NCBI GenBank assembly: GCA_934547065.1
Contig: CAKTEF010000004.1
Coordinates: 42,876-106,875 of the forward strand
Direction of reading: 5' to 3'
DNA from: an uncultured Faecalibacterium sp.
GTDB taxonomy: Bacteria > Bacillota > Clostridia > Oscillospirales > Ruminococcaceae
Length of the DNA stretch: 64,000 nt
Shown here: positions 17,937 through 26,766 of the stretch, in pieces
Layout of the letters: the number at the start of each line of letters is the position of its first letter
How positions within the stretch are numbered: position 1 is the first letter of the stretch
Translations under genes and position numbers: made by a program
Notes under the pieces: model-generated
What the model was told of the DNA's origin: nothing
Databases searched by the model: none
The model's input: only the letters and a program-made list of their open reading frames with translations

Positions 17937-19004
17937 ATGATGAAAAAAATCACTCGTCGGAGCTTTCTGGCCGCTGCCGGCCTGACCACCGCTGCCATGG
18001 CCCTGACCGCCTGCGGCGGTTCCGGCACTTCCACCACAACTTCCAGCACCGCTGCTTCCTCTGCGGCAGCTTCCAATGAAGCAGCTGCTGTGGCTGGAAA
18101 AGCCTGGCCCAAGGGCACAGTGACCCTGACCGTGCCCGCATCTCCCGGCGGCGGTACCGACACGGCTGCCCGCATCTTTGCCGATTATCTGCAGCGCAAG
18201 ACCGGCCAGGCATTCAACGTGGTCAACGACACCACCGGCGGCAACACGGTCGCCGTGCAGAACGCCCTGCACTACAAAACCGATGGTTCCAGCATCCTGT
18301 TCTTCCACGTTTCCACCCTGATGAACTACTACCAGGGCAAGCTGGATTTCAACCCGGCCGAGGAACTGTGCGTGATCTGCTCCTGCGGCCAGCAGGCCAG
18401 CGGCGCGTTCTGTGTCCCGGCCGATGCACCGTACAGCAGCGGCGAGGAGTTCATTGAATACGCCAAGGCAAACCCCGGCAAGGTCCGCGTGGGCGTGACC
18501 ATGGGCGGCAACTCGCAGGCCATGGTCCAGTGCTTTGCCGACGATGTGGGCATTGAGTTGACACTGGTAGATGCCGGCAACGAGGCCGACTGGGTCACTG
18601 CCATGATGGCAGGCACCATTGATATGGCCCTGCTGACCCCCGCCACCGCACAGCAGTACATCGAGGCGGGCAAGTTCAAGGCCATCATCGCAGGCTGCGA
18701 GACGGAGGACACCGTCAACTGGCCCGGCATCCAGACCATGGGCGAGCTGGGCGGCAAGAACATCTGGATCCTGGAAATGTACATGTTCGGTCCCAAGGAT
18801 ATGGATGCCGATGTCATTGCCGATATCAACGCTGCGATGGAGGGCTTCTCGGAAGATGCTGATGCCATGGAGTCCTACACCAGCGTCATGAAGTGTGAGT
18901 TCAGCTACAAGGACCATGAGGATGCCACCGCTTCCTACAAGACCAAGGCAGAAACTGCAAAGGCCATGAGCGCCGCCATGGGCTTTGATGTGAGCAATAA
19001 GTAA
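17937..19004 (+). CDS. tctC: Tripartite tricarboxylate transporter substrate-binding lipoprotein (TctC)
   Basis: 355 residues; AAGGAGG at 17925-17931, ATG 17937. The N terminus has a twin-arginine motif (TRRSFLAAAG) and a lipobox LTAC, so it is a Tat-exported lipoprotein anchored outside the membrane. The mature domain is the Bug/TctC fold (SPGGGTDTAARIFADYLQ and VNDTTGGN). It captures a carboxylate for the TctAB permease encoded next. The neighbouring esterase and dehydratases suggest a sugar acid as ligand rather than citrate; that is inference. Confidence 0.9.
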   Translation: MMKKITRRSFLAAAGLTTAAMALTACGGSGTSTTTSSTAASSAAASNEAAAVAGKAWPKGTVTLTVPASPGGGTDTAARIFADYLQRKTGQAFNVVNDTTGGNTVAVQNALHYKTDGSSILFFHVSTLMNYYQGKLDFNPAEELCVICSCGQQASGAFCVPADAPYSSGEEFIEYAKANPGKVRVGVTMGGNSQAMVQCFADDVGIELTLVDAGNEADWVTAMMAGTIDMALLTPATAQQYIEAGKFKAIIAGCETEDTVNWPGIQTMGELGGKNIWILEMYMFGPKDMDADVIADINAAMEGFSEDADAMESYTSVMKCEFSYKDHEDATASYKTKAETAKAMSAAMGFDVSNK

Positions 19005-19032
19005 CGGGCCTACCCGTCTTAGGATGTGATCG

Positions 19033-19068
19033 AAAGTGCCTGCGGGCCCGTTTCCGCAGGCGCTTTTT
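19033..19068 (+). terminator. Hairpin with T-run between tctC and tctB (attenuator)
   Basis: Arms GTGCCTGCGG and CCGCAGGCGC with a short loop, followed by TTTTT at 19064-19068. Inside an operon it would let most transcripts stop after tctC, giving more binding protein than permease. Confidence 0.8.
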
Positions 19069-19086
19069 GGGAAAGAGGACCAGAAT

Positions 19087-19545
19087 ATGAAGAAAAATAA
19101 GGTATTGGGCGTGATTGCGCTGGCGTTTTCAGCGCTGGTGCTCTTTGCAACCTCGCAGCTCAAGCTTTCCATGCAGCTGGCCACGGGCGACCCTGGCCCC
19201 TGGCTGTTCCCCATCATTGCGGCTGCCCTCATCGGGATCTGCGGCGTGGTGCTTTTGCTGGACAGGTCAGAAGCGGCGGCCAAGCCGTTCCTGACAGCAG
19301 GGGAGTGGAAGCGTGCGGTGCTTCTGTACGGCATCTTTGTGGTGTACGCCGTCTGCATCGTGGTGTTTGGTTTCCTGTATTCCTCCATCGTGATGCTGTT
19401 TGTCTGCTGCACATTGTTTGCGGGTGAAAAAAAGATCCCGCTGTATGTCCGTGTGCTGTACGCCGTGATCCTGGGTGTCGGCATCTGGTACCTGCTGGGC
19501 TCGGTGTTCAAGGTAACGCTGCCCACCGGTATCCTGTTTGGGTAA
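19087..19545 (+). CDS. tctB: Tripartite tricarboxylate transporter small membrane subunit (TctB)
   Basis: 152 residues from ATG 19087, preceded by GAGG; the frame from 19036 overlaps the terminator and is rejected. Four membrane helices are visible, with the typical GDPGPWLFPIIAAALIGICG segment between helices 1 and 2. It forms the permease with TctA. It overlaps the tctA ribosome site. Confidence 0.88.
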   Translation: MKKNKVLGVIALAFSALVLFATSQLKLSMQLATGDPGPWLFPIIAAALIGICGVVLLLDRSEAAAKPFLTAGEWKRAVLLYGIFVVYAVCIVVFGFLYSSIVMLFVCCTLFAGEKKIPLYVRVLYAVILGVGIWYLLGSVFKVTLPTGILFG

Positions 19546-19558
19546 GGAGGTGTTCCGG

Positions 19559-21049
19559 ATGCAAGGATTTGTACAAGCTCTTGCGGCACTTTTCACGCCG
19601 CAGTGTCTCTTTTATCTGCTGTTCGGTGCCGTTGCCGGTGTCGTTCTGGGTGCCATCCCAGGCCTGAGCGGCGGCACGGGCCTGGTGATCATGCTGCCGC
19701 TGACATTTCACATGGAAGCCAACATGGCCATTGCCACCCTGATGGGTATTTACATCGGCGGCGTGTCCGGCGGCTACATCGGCTCCATCCTGCTGGGCAT
19801 CCCCGGTACGACCAACTCCATCGCCACCGTGTACGATGGCTATGAGATGACCAAAAAAGGCGAGGCGGTCCGGGCGCTTTCGGCGGCCACCACAGCCAAC
19901 TTCATCGGTACGGCTCCCTCGGTGCTTATTGCCCTGTTTGCGGCCAACTGGATCTCGGAGTGGGCGGTCAAGCTGGGCCCGTGGGAGTATTTCAGCCTGA
20001 TGCTCTGTGCCCTGACATTGGTCATCACTCTCTCGCAGGGGAACATGGCCAAGGGCATGCTGGCCATGGGCATCGGCCTGGTGATCGCCTGCGTGGGCTA
20101 TGCGCCCATCTGCGGCACCAAGCGCTTTACCATGGGTACCTACTATCTTTACGGCGGCATCAGCTTTGTGGATGTGATGATGGGCCTGTTTGCCGGTGTC
20201 ACCATTCTGCTGGAGTTTGCCCGCAACTCCAAGGCAAGCCAGGCGGACATCGTCAAGATCAGCCGCTTCCAGTTCCCCTGGAAAGATTTCTCCGATAATA
20301 AGATCAACGTCATCCGCTCCTGGTGCATCGGCCTGGTCATCGGCTTTTTGCCCGGAATGGGCGGAACCCTGGCCAACATGGTGGCCTATGCGCAGGAAAA
20401 GAGTGCTTCCAAGCACCCGGAGCTGCTGGGCACCGGCTGCGTGGACGGTGTCATTGCGCCGGAGGTGGCCAACAATGCCTCCATCGGCGGTGCCATCATC
20501 CCCATGGTCTCGCTGGGTATCCCCGGCGACGGTGCCTGTGCGCTGCTGATGGCGGCTCTGACGCTGCAGGGCGTGCAGCCCGGCCCGTTGTTCTCCACCA
20601 ACAACCCGGTTCTGTTCAACCTGATCTTCCTGGCCGCTGCGGTGGCGGCGGTGTGGGTGTTCGTGGTCGAGATCCTTGGCATGCCGCTGTTCCCGGCGCT
20701 GCTCAAGATCCCCTATCACTTCCTCTACCCGGCCATCCTGGTGCTGATCTTTGCCGGTGCATACATGGCCTCCAACAACATGTTCGATGTGTTCATGATG
20801 CTCATTGCCATCTTGTTGGGCCTGTTCCTGCAGTACTTTGAGATCCCCTCCTCGCCGCTGATCCTGGCGGTGGTGCTGGGCGGCAATATCGAGACCTATC
20901 TGCGCCGCGGCTGCAACATGGCCGAAAACGGCTGGCATGCATTCTTCACCCGCCCGGTCAGCCTTGTGCTGCTGGTGGTGGCCGTGATGAGCATTTTCGG
21001 CTCTCTGTTCGGCGATCAGATCAAGGCTGCCCGGCAGAAAAACAAGTGA
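19559..21049 (+). CDS. tctA: Tripartite tricarboxylate transporter large permease subunit (TctA)
   Basis: 496 residues from ATG 19559, with AAGGAGG at 19544-19550. About 12 membrane helices. Family motifs include GAIPGLSGGTG, GGVSGGYIGSILLGIPGT, FLPGMGG, and PEVANNASIGGAIIPM followed by LGIPGDG. It is the ion-coupled channel of the transporter fed by TctC. Co-transcribed with a downstream esterase and dehydratases. Confidence 0.93.
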   Translation: MQGFVQALAALFTPQCLFYLLFGAVAGVVLGAIPGLSGGTGLVIMLPLTFHMEANMAIATLMGIYIGGVSGGYIGSILLGIPGTTNSIATVYDGYEMTKKGEAVRALSAATTANFIGTAPSVLIALFAANWISEWAVKLGPWEYFSLMLCALTLVITLSQGNMAKGMLAMGIGLVIACVGYAPICGTKRFTMGTYYLYGGISFVDVMMGLFAGVTILLEFARNSKASQADIVKISRFQFPWKDFSDNKINVIRSWCIGLVIGFLPGMGGTLANMVAYAQEKSASKHPELLGTGCVDGVIAPEVANNASIGGAIIPMVSLGIPGDGACALLMAALTLQGVQPGPLFSTNNPVLFNLIFLAAAVAAVWVFVVEILGMPLFPALLKIPYHFLYPAILVLIFAGAYMASNNMFDVFMMLIAILLGLFLQYFEIPSSPLILAVVLGGNIETYLRRGCNMAENGWHAFFTRPVSLVLLVVAVMSIFGSLFGDQIKAARQKNK

Positions 21050-21063
21050 GGGAGGAATTCGCA

Positions 21064-21972
21064 ATGGTCATGACGCAACAGCTCAAGGAGGAGTGGGCTG
21101 CCCGGCTGCGGGCTCCCGCGAACCTCCCGTTTGAAGCCCCGGCGGGGTACATGGATGCATTGGAACAGGTGGATACCCGCACATTGAAGATCCCGACCTC
21201 GGTGGGCGAAAACACAAGCTACCTCATCACACCCAAGGGAGGTGTGACCAACGATGTGCTGGTCATCAACATTCACGGCGGTGGCTTTGTGCAGCCCCAC
21301 AACCCATGGGACGGGGCCCTGTGCGCCCACTATGCAGTGGAACTGGGCAGCACGGTCCTGGATATTGACTACCGCACCTGCCCGGAGGTGATGTACCCCA
21401 CCCCCATGATCGAGTGCTACGAGACCGTGCAGTGGGCCATGGATCATGCCGCGGAGCTTGGCATCGACCCGGAAAAAGTGGTGCTGGGCGGCAATAGCGC
21501 CGGTGCGACCCTGACGGCCACCACCTGCCTGCGGGCCCAGGAGCAGGGCGGCCGGATGCCGGCTCTGGCGCTGCTGATTTACCCCGCCTGCGATCCCTTT
21601 GTGACCCCGGAAGCCGAGGACCTGCTGAACAGCGGCATGGATCTGACAAGGCTGGAAAACCGTGGGATGCTGTATAATGCCATGTTCACCAACAACGACC
21701 CGGCCTTGGAGCACGAGGTCTATCTGAACCTGAACAGTGCCACGGAAGAACAGCTGCAACGCTTTCCGGAAACAGTGGTCATCACGGCCGGAAAAGATTA
21801 TCTGCGTTATGGCGGCGAAAAATTTGCCTCCAAGCTGGCGGTCAGCGGCAACCGAGTCACGCTGCAGCGATTCTGCGGCAGTGCCCACGGCTTTTATGCC
21901 CGCTGCACGGCCGATTGGCAGCAGGCCCGCGCCCTGGTCTATGAGACCATCCGACGCAAGTTTTCTCTCTGA
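21064..21972 (+). CDS. Alpha/beta hydrolase, GDXG (hormone-sensitive lipase-like) esterase
   Basis: 302 residues from ATG 21064, with GGAGGA at 21051-21056. The oxyanion motif HGGGF is at 71-75, the nucleophile elbow GNSAG at 143-147, a candidate acid lies in ITAGKDYLRYGGE and the catalytic His in GSAHGF. It probably cleaves an ester or lactone of the sugar acid brought in by the upstream transporter, in the cytoplasm since no signal peptide is seen. Substrate not known. Confidence 0.85.
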   Translation: MVMTQQLKEEWAARLRAPANLPFEAPAGYMDALEQVDTRTLKIPTSVGENTSYLITPKGGVTNDVLVINIHGGGFVQPHNPWDGALCAHYAVELGSTVLDIDYRTCPEVMYPTPMIECYETVQWAMDHAAELGIDPEKVVLGGNSAGATLTATTCLRAQEQGGRMPALALLIYPACDPFVTPEAEDLLNSGMDLTRLENRGMLYNAMFTNNDPALEHEVYLNLNSATEEQLQRFPETVVITAGKDYLRYGGEKFASKLAVSGNRVTLQRFCGSAHGFYARCTADWQQARALVYETIRRKFSL

Positions 21973-22023
21973 GGCGATGTCCGGTTCGTGACGGATCCGG
22001 AGGAATGCTTCGTTTTTCTCTCA

Positions 22024-22080
22024 CACAAAACGCTCCTGCGGTTTTCTTCACTCCAAACCGCCGCAGGGGCGCTTTGTGGT
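22024..22080 (+). promoter_or_regulatory. Long hairpin between the esterase and ilvD-like genes
   Basis: CACAAA and CTGCGGTTT on the left pair with AAACCG, CCGCAGG and TTTGTG on the right. No T-run follows, so it is more likely an RNA processing or stability element than a terminator. Confidence 0.5.
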
Positions 22081-22106
22081 GAAATCCCCAAAAGGAGACA
22101 AAAACC

Positions 22107-23810
22107 ATGGATTACGAAAAGGAATTCCAGATGAAAGACCCTAAGTACCGCAGCAGCATTCTGACCAACGGCCTGGGCCGCAGCGGGCAGCGTGCCCTGC
22201 TGTACGCCACCGGCATGGACGAGGAAGACCTGAAAAAGCCTTTTGTGGCGGTGATTGGCTCGTTCAGCGAGATGGTGCCGGGTCACACACACCTACGGGA
22301 TCTGGCCGAGTATGTCTGCCAGGGCGTGATTGAGGCGGGCGGCGTGCCCCGCCGCAGCGAGACCATTGCCATCTGCGACGGTCTGTGCCAGGGCCACGAG
22401 GGGATGCGCTACCCGCTGGCAAGCCGCGACCTGATCGCGGACTCGGTGGAGATGGTGGTGGAAGCCCACCACTTTGATGCCATGGTGCTGCTGCCGGGCT
22501 GCGATAAGATCATCCCCGGGATGCTGATGGCGGCCGCCCGGCTGGACATCCCCTGCGTGGTGGTGCCCGGCGGCCCCATGCTGCCCGGCAATGTGGGCGG
22601 CAACCCTCTGTTCTGTTCCAGCGAGCTGCGGGAGTATCCGGGCCGCGTGGAAACGGGGGCTGTGACGGTGGAGCAGATGAAGCAGGCCGAAAAGGATGCC
22701 CTGCCCACCGTGGGTTCCTGCGCCCATCTGGGCACAGCCAACTCCATGTGTATGCTGACCGAGGTGCTGGGCATGGCTCTGCCCGGTGCGGGCACGGCCC
22801 CGGCCGTTTCCAACAAGCGCAAGCGGATCGCCAAGGCCAGCGGCCGTGCCGTGATGGAGCTGCTGCATCACGGCATCACCCCCCGCAAGATTCTGACCCG
22901 CGAGACGATGCTCAACGGCATTGCGGGTGCCATGGCCACCGGTTCGTCCACCAACCTCGTTCTTCACCTGATGGCCATTGCCCACGAGGCCGGGGTAGAG
23001 CTGACGCTGGACGATTTTGACCGCATCAGCCGCAAAGTGCCGTTCATCTGCAACCTGCAGCCCAGCGGCAAGTATCCCATCGTTTCGCTGGATGCAGCGG
23101 GCGGCATCCCGGCCGTGCTCAAGACCATCCAGCAGGACCTGTACACCGATTCGCTGACTGTGGCGGGAAAAAAGCTGGACGAGCTGCTGGCTCCCATTAC
23201 GGTGCAGCACGGCGATGTGCTCAAAACGCTGGAAGCCCCCCAGAAACCGGAGGGCGGCATTGCGGTATTGCACGGCAATCTGGCCCCGCGCGGCGCGGTG
23301 GTTAAGCAGAGCGGCGTGAAAGAGAGCATGTATCATTTTACCGGCAAGGCGCGGGTGTTCGACTCCATGGAAGAAACGGACGCGGCCCTGAGCGCGGGCG
23401 AGATCGAAAAGGGGACCGTGATCGTGATCCGGTACGAGGGCCCCAAGGGCGGCCCTGGGATGCGGGAAATGCTTTCCACCACGGCGCTTATCATGGGCCG
23501 CGGCATGGACGAGGAGGTGGCGCTGGTTACGGACGGCCGCTTCTCCGGTGCCACCCACGGCCCCTGCATTGGCCACGTTTCGCCGGAGGCAGCCAGCGGC
23601 GGCCCCATCGCCTTTGTGCAGGACGGCGATGTGATCCACATCGACATCACGAACCGCACCCTGACCATTGATGTGTCGGATGAGGAGTTTGCCCGCCGTA
23701 AGCAGGGCTGGACCCCGCTGCGCAAGCCCCGCCTGCCTGCGCTGGCAAAGTATGCGGCCATGGTGTCCAGCGCCGATACCGGTGCCATCATCGACACGAG
23801 TGATCTGTAA
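22107..23810 (+). CDS. IlvD/Edd-family dehydratase
   Basis: 567 residues, RBS AAAGGAG before ATG 22107. Family motifs: [39 protein letters not shown] (Cys132), [13 protein letters not shown] (Cys205), [25 protein letters not shown]. These cysteines normally hold the Fe-S cluster. The family includes dihydroxyacid dehydratase and sugar-acid dehydratases (gluconate, xylonate, galactonate and others). No other branched-chain amino acid gene is nearby and it follows a TTT transporter, so a sugar-acid role is favoured. Exact substrate unresolved. Confidence 0.85.
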   Translation: MDYEKEFQMKDPKYRSSILTNGLGRSGQRALLYATGMDEEDLKKPFVAVIGSFSEMVPGHTHLRDLAEYVCQGVIEAGGVPRRSETIAICDGLCQGHEGMRYPLASRDLIADSVEMVVEAHHFDAMVLLPGCDKIIPGMLMAAARLDIPCVVVPGGPMLPGNVGGNPLFCSSELREYPGRVETGAVTVEQMKQAEKDALPTVGSCAHLGTANSMCMLTEVLGMALPGAGTAPAVSNKRKRIAKASGRAVMELLHHGITPRKILTRETMLNGIAGAMATGSSTNLVLHLMAIAHEAGVELTLDDFDRISRKVPFICNLQPSGKYPIVSLDAAGGIPAVLKTIQQDLYTDSLTVAGKKLDELLAPITVQHGDVLKTLEAPQKPEGGIAVLHGNLAPRGAVVKQSGVKESMYHFTGKARVFDSMEETDAALSAGEIEKGTVIVIRYEGPKGGPGMREMLSTTALIMGRGMDEEVALVTDGRFSGATHGPCIGHVSPEAASGGPIAFVQDGDVIHIDITNRTLTIDVSDEEFARRKQGWTPLRKPRLPALAKYAAMVSSADTGAIIDTSDL

Positions 23811-24094
23811 AAAATACGTGGCATCTGCCCCGCTGATCCCACTGTGGGCCTGATGGGCTGCTTTGGCTAAAAAAGAGGCCGCCCCGGGCGCAGATCGCCC
23901 TGGTCCGGAGCAGACCGGCGCTGGTGTGGAGCCTTGCGGGCGGTGCCGTGGTGCTGGCCGGTGCTGCTCTGCGGCAGAGGAACGCATCAAGCACATTTCA
24001 ACACGTTTCAATGGGTTGCGTCAAAAACAATGCAAAAATTGCAATCTTGACGACTCTGCCGGTTTCCGGGCCGGAGTTTCAGGCAGTTTGTCAA

Positions 24095-24123
24095 TTGCCG
24101 GAACAAGAAAACCGGAGTATCAT
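24095..24123 (+). promoter_or_regulatory. Promoter for the UxuA-like/MATE operon
   Basis: TTGCCG (24095-24100), 17-base spacer, TATCAT (24118-24123). It would give a leader of about 220 bases before ATG 24349 that contains the terminator at 24274-24306. Confidence 0.5.
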
Positions 24124-24270
24124 AAGAGCAACGGAAGCAAAGATACCGGTCAACAAAAATGACGGTTCTTCGCCCGGAATAATCGAATTCCAGCCGTGAA
24201 TCACATTGCTTTACCCATTCATTGAGCTTCTCCAATTTCTCCTAAATCGTTCACCACAAACCTTCAGGAA

Positions 24271-24306
24271 AATCCCTTGGCAGATCACGGCTGTCAAGGG
24301 TTTTTT
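24271..24306 (+). terminator. Intrinsic terminator in the leader of the UxuA-like gene
   Basis: Arms CCCTTGGCAG and CTGTCAAGGG (24274-24300) followed by six T residues (24301-24306), only 43 bases before ATG 24349. It either ends upstream transcripts or acts as an attenuator. Confidence 0.8.
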
Positions 24307-24348
24307 CTGTGTTTGAAATCAGATCACAATTGCAGGAGGTTTCAGCGT

Positions 24349-25323
24349 ATGTCTATGCGTCCACAGATCCCGGTCCGCACGTCCGAAAGCGAAGAAGCCC
24401 TGGCCTTTATCCGCCAGATGGGCGTGGAAAATGTCAGCCTGATGCTCAAGCCGGAGGAGATCCGCGTGGAGGTGCTCCGCGCCCAGAAAGAAAAGCTGGC
24501 AAAGTTCGGCATGACCATCTCCGATGCGGCCTGTATGGAGCTGCAGAAGAACAAGAGCATCCACCTTGGCCTGCCGGACCGCGACCAGGAGATCGAAAAA
24601 TTCATCCACATGCTGCGGGTGTTTGGCGAGGAGCAGATCCCCTTTACCTCCATTGCCTGGCAGCCCAACGGCATCCTGCGCACGGCCTGGCAGGTGGGCC
24701 GGCACACCCGCGGCGGTGTGGCCATGTACTGTGACCAGAATGAAATTCTGGCCCGCCCCAATGCCGAGGACCGCGCCTACACCGAGCAGGAGATCTGGGA
24801 TAATTTCACCTATTTCATGGACCGTGTCATTCCGGTGGCGGAGGAGACCGGCGTGCGCCTGGCGCTGCACCCCAACGACCCGCCGCTGGCCTGCATGGCG
24901 GGCATCCCCAGCCTGATCTACAACATGGAGTGCTACCGCAGGGCGTTCCGGGCCGCCAAGGGCAGCAAGGCCCTGGGTGTCAAGCTCTGTGTCGGCTGCT
25001 GGCTGGAAGCGGGCAGTGATTTTGGCGACCTGTTTGCCGATATCAAGGAGCTGTGCGATGAGGACCGCCTGCTCTGCGTCCATTTCCGCAATGTGGATGC
25101 CCAGCTGCCGGTGTTTGAAGAAGTGCTGGCCGAGGACGGTTATGCCGATATGTACGCCATCATGAAACAGCTGGTGGCCTGCAACTGCAATGCGGTCATC
25201 TCCATTGACCACGGCTTCCGTCCCATGGACAACTTTGGCGGGATGCCAGGTTCGTTCTGCTACCCTACCGGCTTTATGAAAGGCCTGATGTGGGCGGCGG
25301 AAAAAGAGCTGGGCAAGCGCTGA
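24349..25323 (+). CDS. Mannonate dehydratase (UxuA)-family enzyme
   Basis: 324 residues from ATG 24349, with GCAGGAGG upstream; frames starting earlier cross the terminator. Features of the UxuA TIM-barrel family: LALHPNDPPL, KLCVGCWLEAG, LCVHFRNVD, and the C-terminal YADMYAIMKQL with ISIDHGFRP, which resembles the DHGH motif with His to Phe. UxuA dehydrates D-mannonate to 2-keto-3-deoxygluconate. The protein is shorter than E. coli UxuA (about 394), so it may be a mannonate-dehydratase-like enzyme of different specificity. Its last base overlaps the MATE start. Confidence 0.8.
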   Translation: MSMRPQIPVRTSESEEALAFIRQMGVENVSLMLKPEEIRVEVLRAQKEKLAKFGMTISDAACMELQKNKSIHLGLPDRDQEIEKFIHMLRVFGEEQIPFTSIAWQPNGILRTAWQVGRHTRGGVAMYCDQNEILARPNAEDRAYTEQEIWDNFTYFMDRVIPVAEETGVRLALHPNDPPLACMAGIPSLIYNMECYRRAFRAAKGSKALGVKLCVGCWLEAGSDFGDLFADIKELCDEDRLLCVHFRNVDAQLPVFEEVLAEDGYADMYAIMKQLVACNCNAVISIDHGFRPMDNFGGMPGSFCYPTGFMKGLMWAAEKELGKR

Positions 25324-26723
25324 TGGCGGGGGAGAAGCCGACGTTCCGCCTGGTCCGGGACAAGAAGTTTTACCGTCGGGTGCTCAGCATTATGCTTCCG
25401 GTAGCGCTGCAGCAGGCCATCAATATGGGCGTGAACCTGCTGGACACCGTGATGCTGGGCCGCTTTGGCGAGGTGCAAATCTCGGCTTCCAGCCTGGCGA
25501 ACCAGTATTATAACCTGTTCACCATCCTGAATATGGGCATCATCGGCGGCAGCAGCGTGCTGGCCGCCCAATACTGGGGCGCAAGGGAAACGGGAAAGGT
25601 GCGCCAGACCTTTAATATGGCGCTGCGGATGGCCCTGGCGCTGGCCGTGGTGTTCGCTGTGGTCACCGGGTGCTTCCCGGAGCAGATCATGCGCATCTAC
25701 ACCTCGGAGCAGCATGTTGTGACGCAGGGAGCCCGCTATCTGCGGGTCACGGCGTTCATCTTTGTGATTCACGGCACCAGCCTGGTGGCGGCGCAGCTCA
25801 TGCGTTCGGTCGGGCAGGCGCAGCTGGGCCTTGTGGTCAGCTGCATCTCGTTTGTGGTAAACGTGGGAGCCAACTATGTCTTTATCTTTGGCAAGTTCGG
25901 CGCACCCCGGCTGGAGATCGCCGGGGCCGCCATTGGCACCCTGCTGGCCCGTTTGGCCGAGTTTGTGGTGACGTTTGGGTATATCCTGTTCCGGGATACC
26001 CGGCTGGGCCTGCGGCTTCAGCATCTGCGCCGGATGCCCAGCCGGGAGTTCTTTTCCAATTACCTCCGCCTGGGCCTGCCGGTGCTGGTCAGCGATGGCC
26101 TGCTGGGGCTGGGCGGCAACATCGTCAGCGTGGTGCTGGGCCACATGGGCGCGGCCGTCGTCTCGGCCAACGCCATCTGCCAGGTGCTCGACCGCCTGTT
26201 TACGGTGGTCATCCAGGGCATCGCCAATGCGTCCAGCATCGTAACGGGGCACACCATTGGCGAGGGCAGCCGCGAAAAAGCGATGCAGCAGGGCTATACG
26301 TTCTATGTGATGAGCATCGTGTTCGGCGTGATCGCGGCGTTGATGATGCTGGTCTGCGGCCCGCTGAGCATTGCGATGTATACCCTGAATGCCGAGACCA
26401 TCCGCATTACCGAGGAAATGATGGCGGCCTATGCGGTCATCGTCTTTTTCCAGTGCATCCAGAGCGTGATGACCAAGGGCGTGCTGCGGGGCGGCGGCGA
26501 TACCCGCTTTTTAATGAAAGCGGACATCCTGTTCATGTGGGTGGTATCCATCCCGCTGGGCAGTGTGGGCGGCCTGGTGCTGGGCTGGCCTGCCTGGGCC
26601 GTCATCCTGGCACTGCGGGTGGATTTTCTCATCAAAGCCGTGTGGTGTGTGGGCCGCCTGAAAAGCGGCAAATGGATCCACGCCGCCGACGGCATCGTGG
26701 AAAAAGAGCTGGAACAGGCGTAA
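25323..26723 (+). CDS. MATE-family multidrug/metabolite efflux transporter
   Basis: 466 residues from ATG 25323, overlapping the previous stop by one base (TGATG). About 12 membrane helices in two halves; the opening LSIMLPVALQQAINMGVNLLDTVMLGRFGEV segment and PSREFFSNYLRLGLPVLVSDGL midpoint are typical of MATE carriers. Driven by an ion gradient, it may export a sugar-acid by-product or an unrelated toxic compound; the operon position is the only hint. Confidence 0.9.
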   Translation: MAGEKPTFRLVRDKKFYRRVLSIMLPVALQQAINMGVNLLDTVMLGRFGEVQISASSLANQYYNLFTILNMGIIGGSSVLAAQYWGARETGKVRQTFNMALRMALALAVVFAVVTGCFPEQIMRIYTSEQHVVTQGARYLRVTAFIFVIHGTSLVAAQLMRSVGQAQLGLVVSCISFVVNVGANYVFIFGKFGAPRLEIAGAAIGTLLARLAEFVVTFGYILFRDTRLGLRLQHLRRMPSREFFSNYLRLGLPVLVSDGLLGLGGNIVSVVLGHMGAAVVSANAICQVLDRLFTVVIQGIANASSIVTGHTIGEGSREKAMQQGYTFYVMSIVFGVIAALMMLVCGPLSIAMYTLNAETIRITEEMMAAYAVIVFFQCIQSVMTKGVLRGGGDTRFLMKADILFMWVVSIPLGSVGGLVLGWPAWAVILALRVDFLIKAVWCVGRLKSGKWIHAADGIVEKELEQA

Positions 26724-26727
26724 CAAC

Positions 26728-26760
26728 AAAACGGGGCTGCAGGTTTGCAGTCCCGTTTTT
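26728..26760. terminator. Bidirectional terminator after the MATE gene
   Basis: Arms AAAACGGGGCTGCA and TGCAGTCCCGTTTTT around a tiny loop. It serves converging genes (MATE on plus, PrpR-like regulator on minus). Confidence 0.85.
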
Positions 26761-26766
26761 GCGTGT

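Larger units (their letters stand above)
23811..24348. other. 538-base intergenic region before the UxuA-like gene
   Basis: No supported gene. It holds a short coding-looking but startless stretch (about 23870-23990, translating to a hydrophobic segment SLAGGAVVLAGAAL) that may be a gene remnant, paired TTTCAA motifs at 23996 and 24006, a promoter at 24095-24123 and an intrinsic terminator at 24274-24306. Confidence 0.5.

Noticed and set aside
22107-23810. Biosynthetic dihydroxyacid dehydratase ilvD
   Set aside because: Motifs fit the family but no other isoleucine/valine gene is near and the context is sugar-acid transport, so no ilvD symbol is given.
24279-24293. TTGGCAG...GGCT as a -24/-12 promoter before the UxuA-like gene
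   Set aside because: The GG-to-GC distance is one base short, and the sequence is explained by the stem of an intrinsic terminator.
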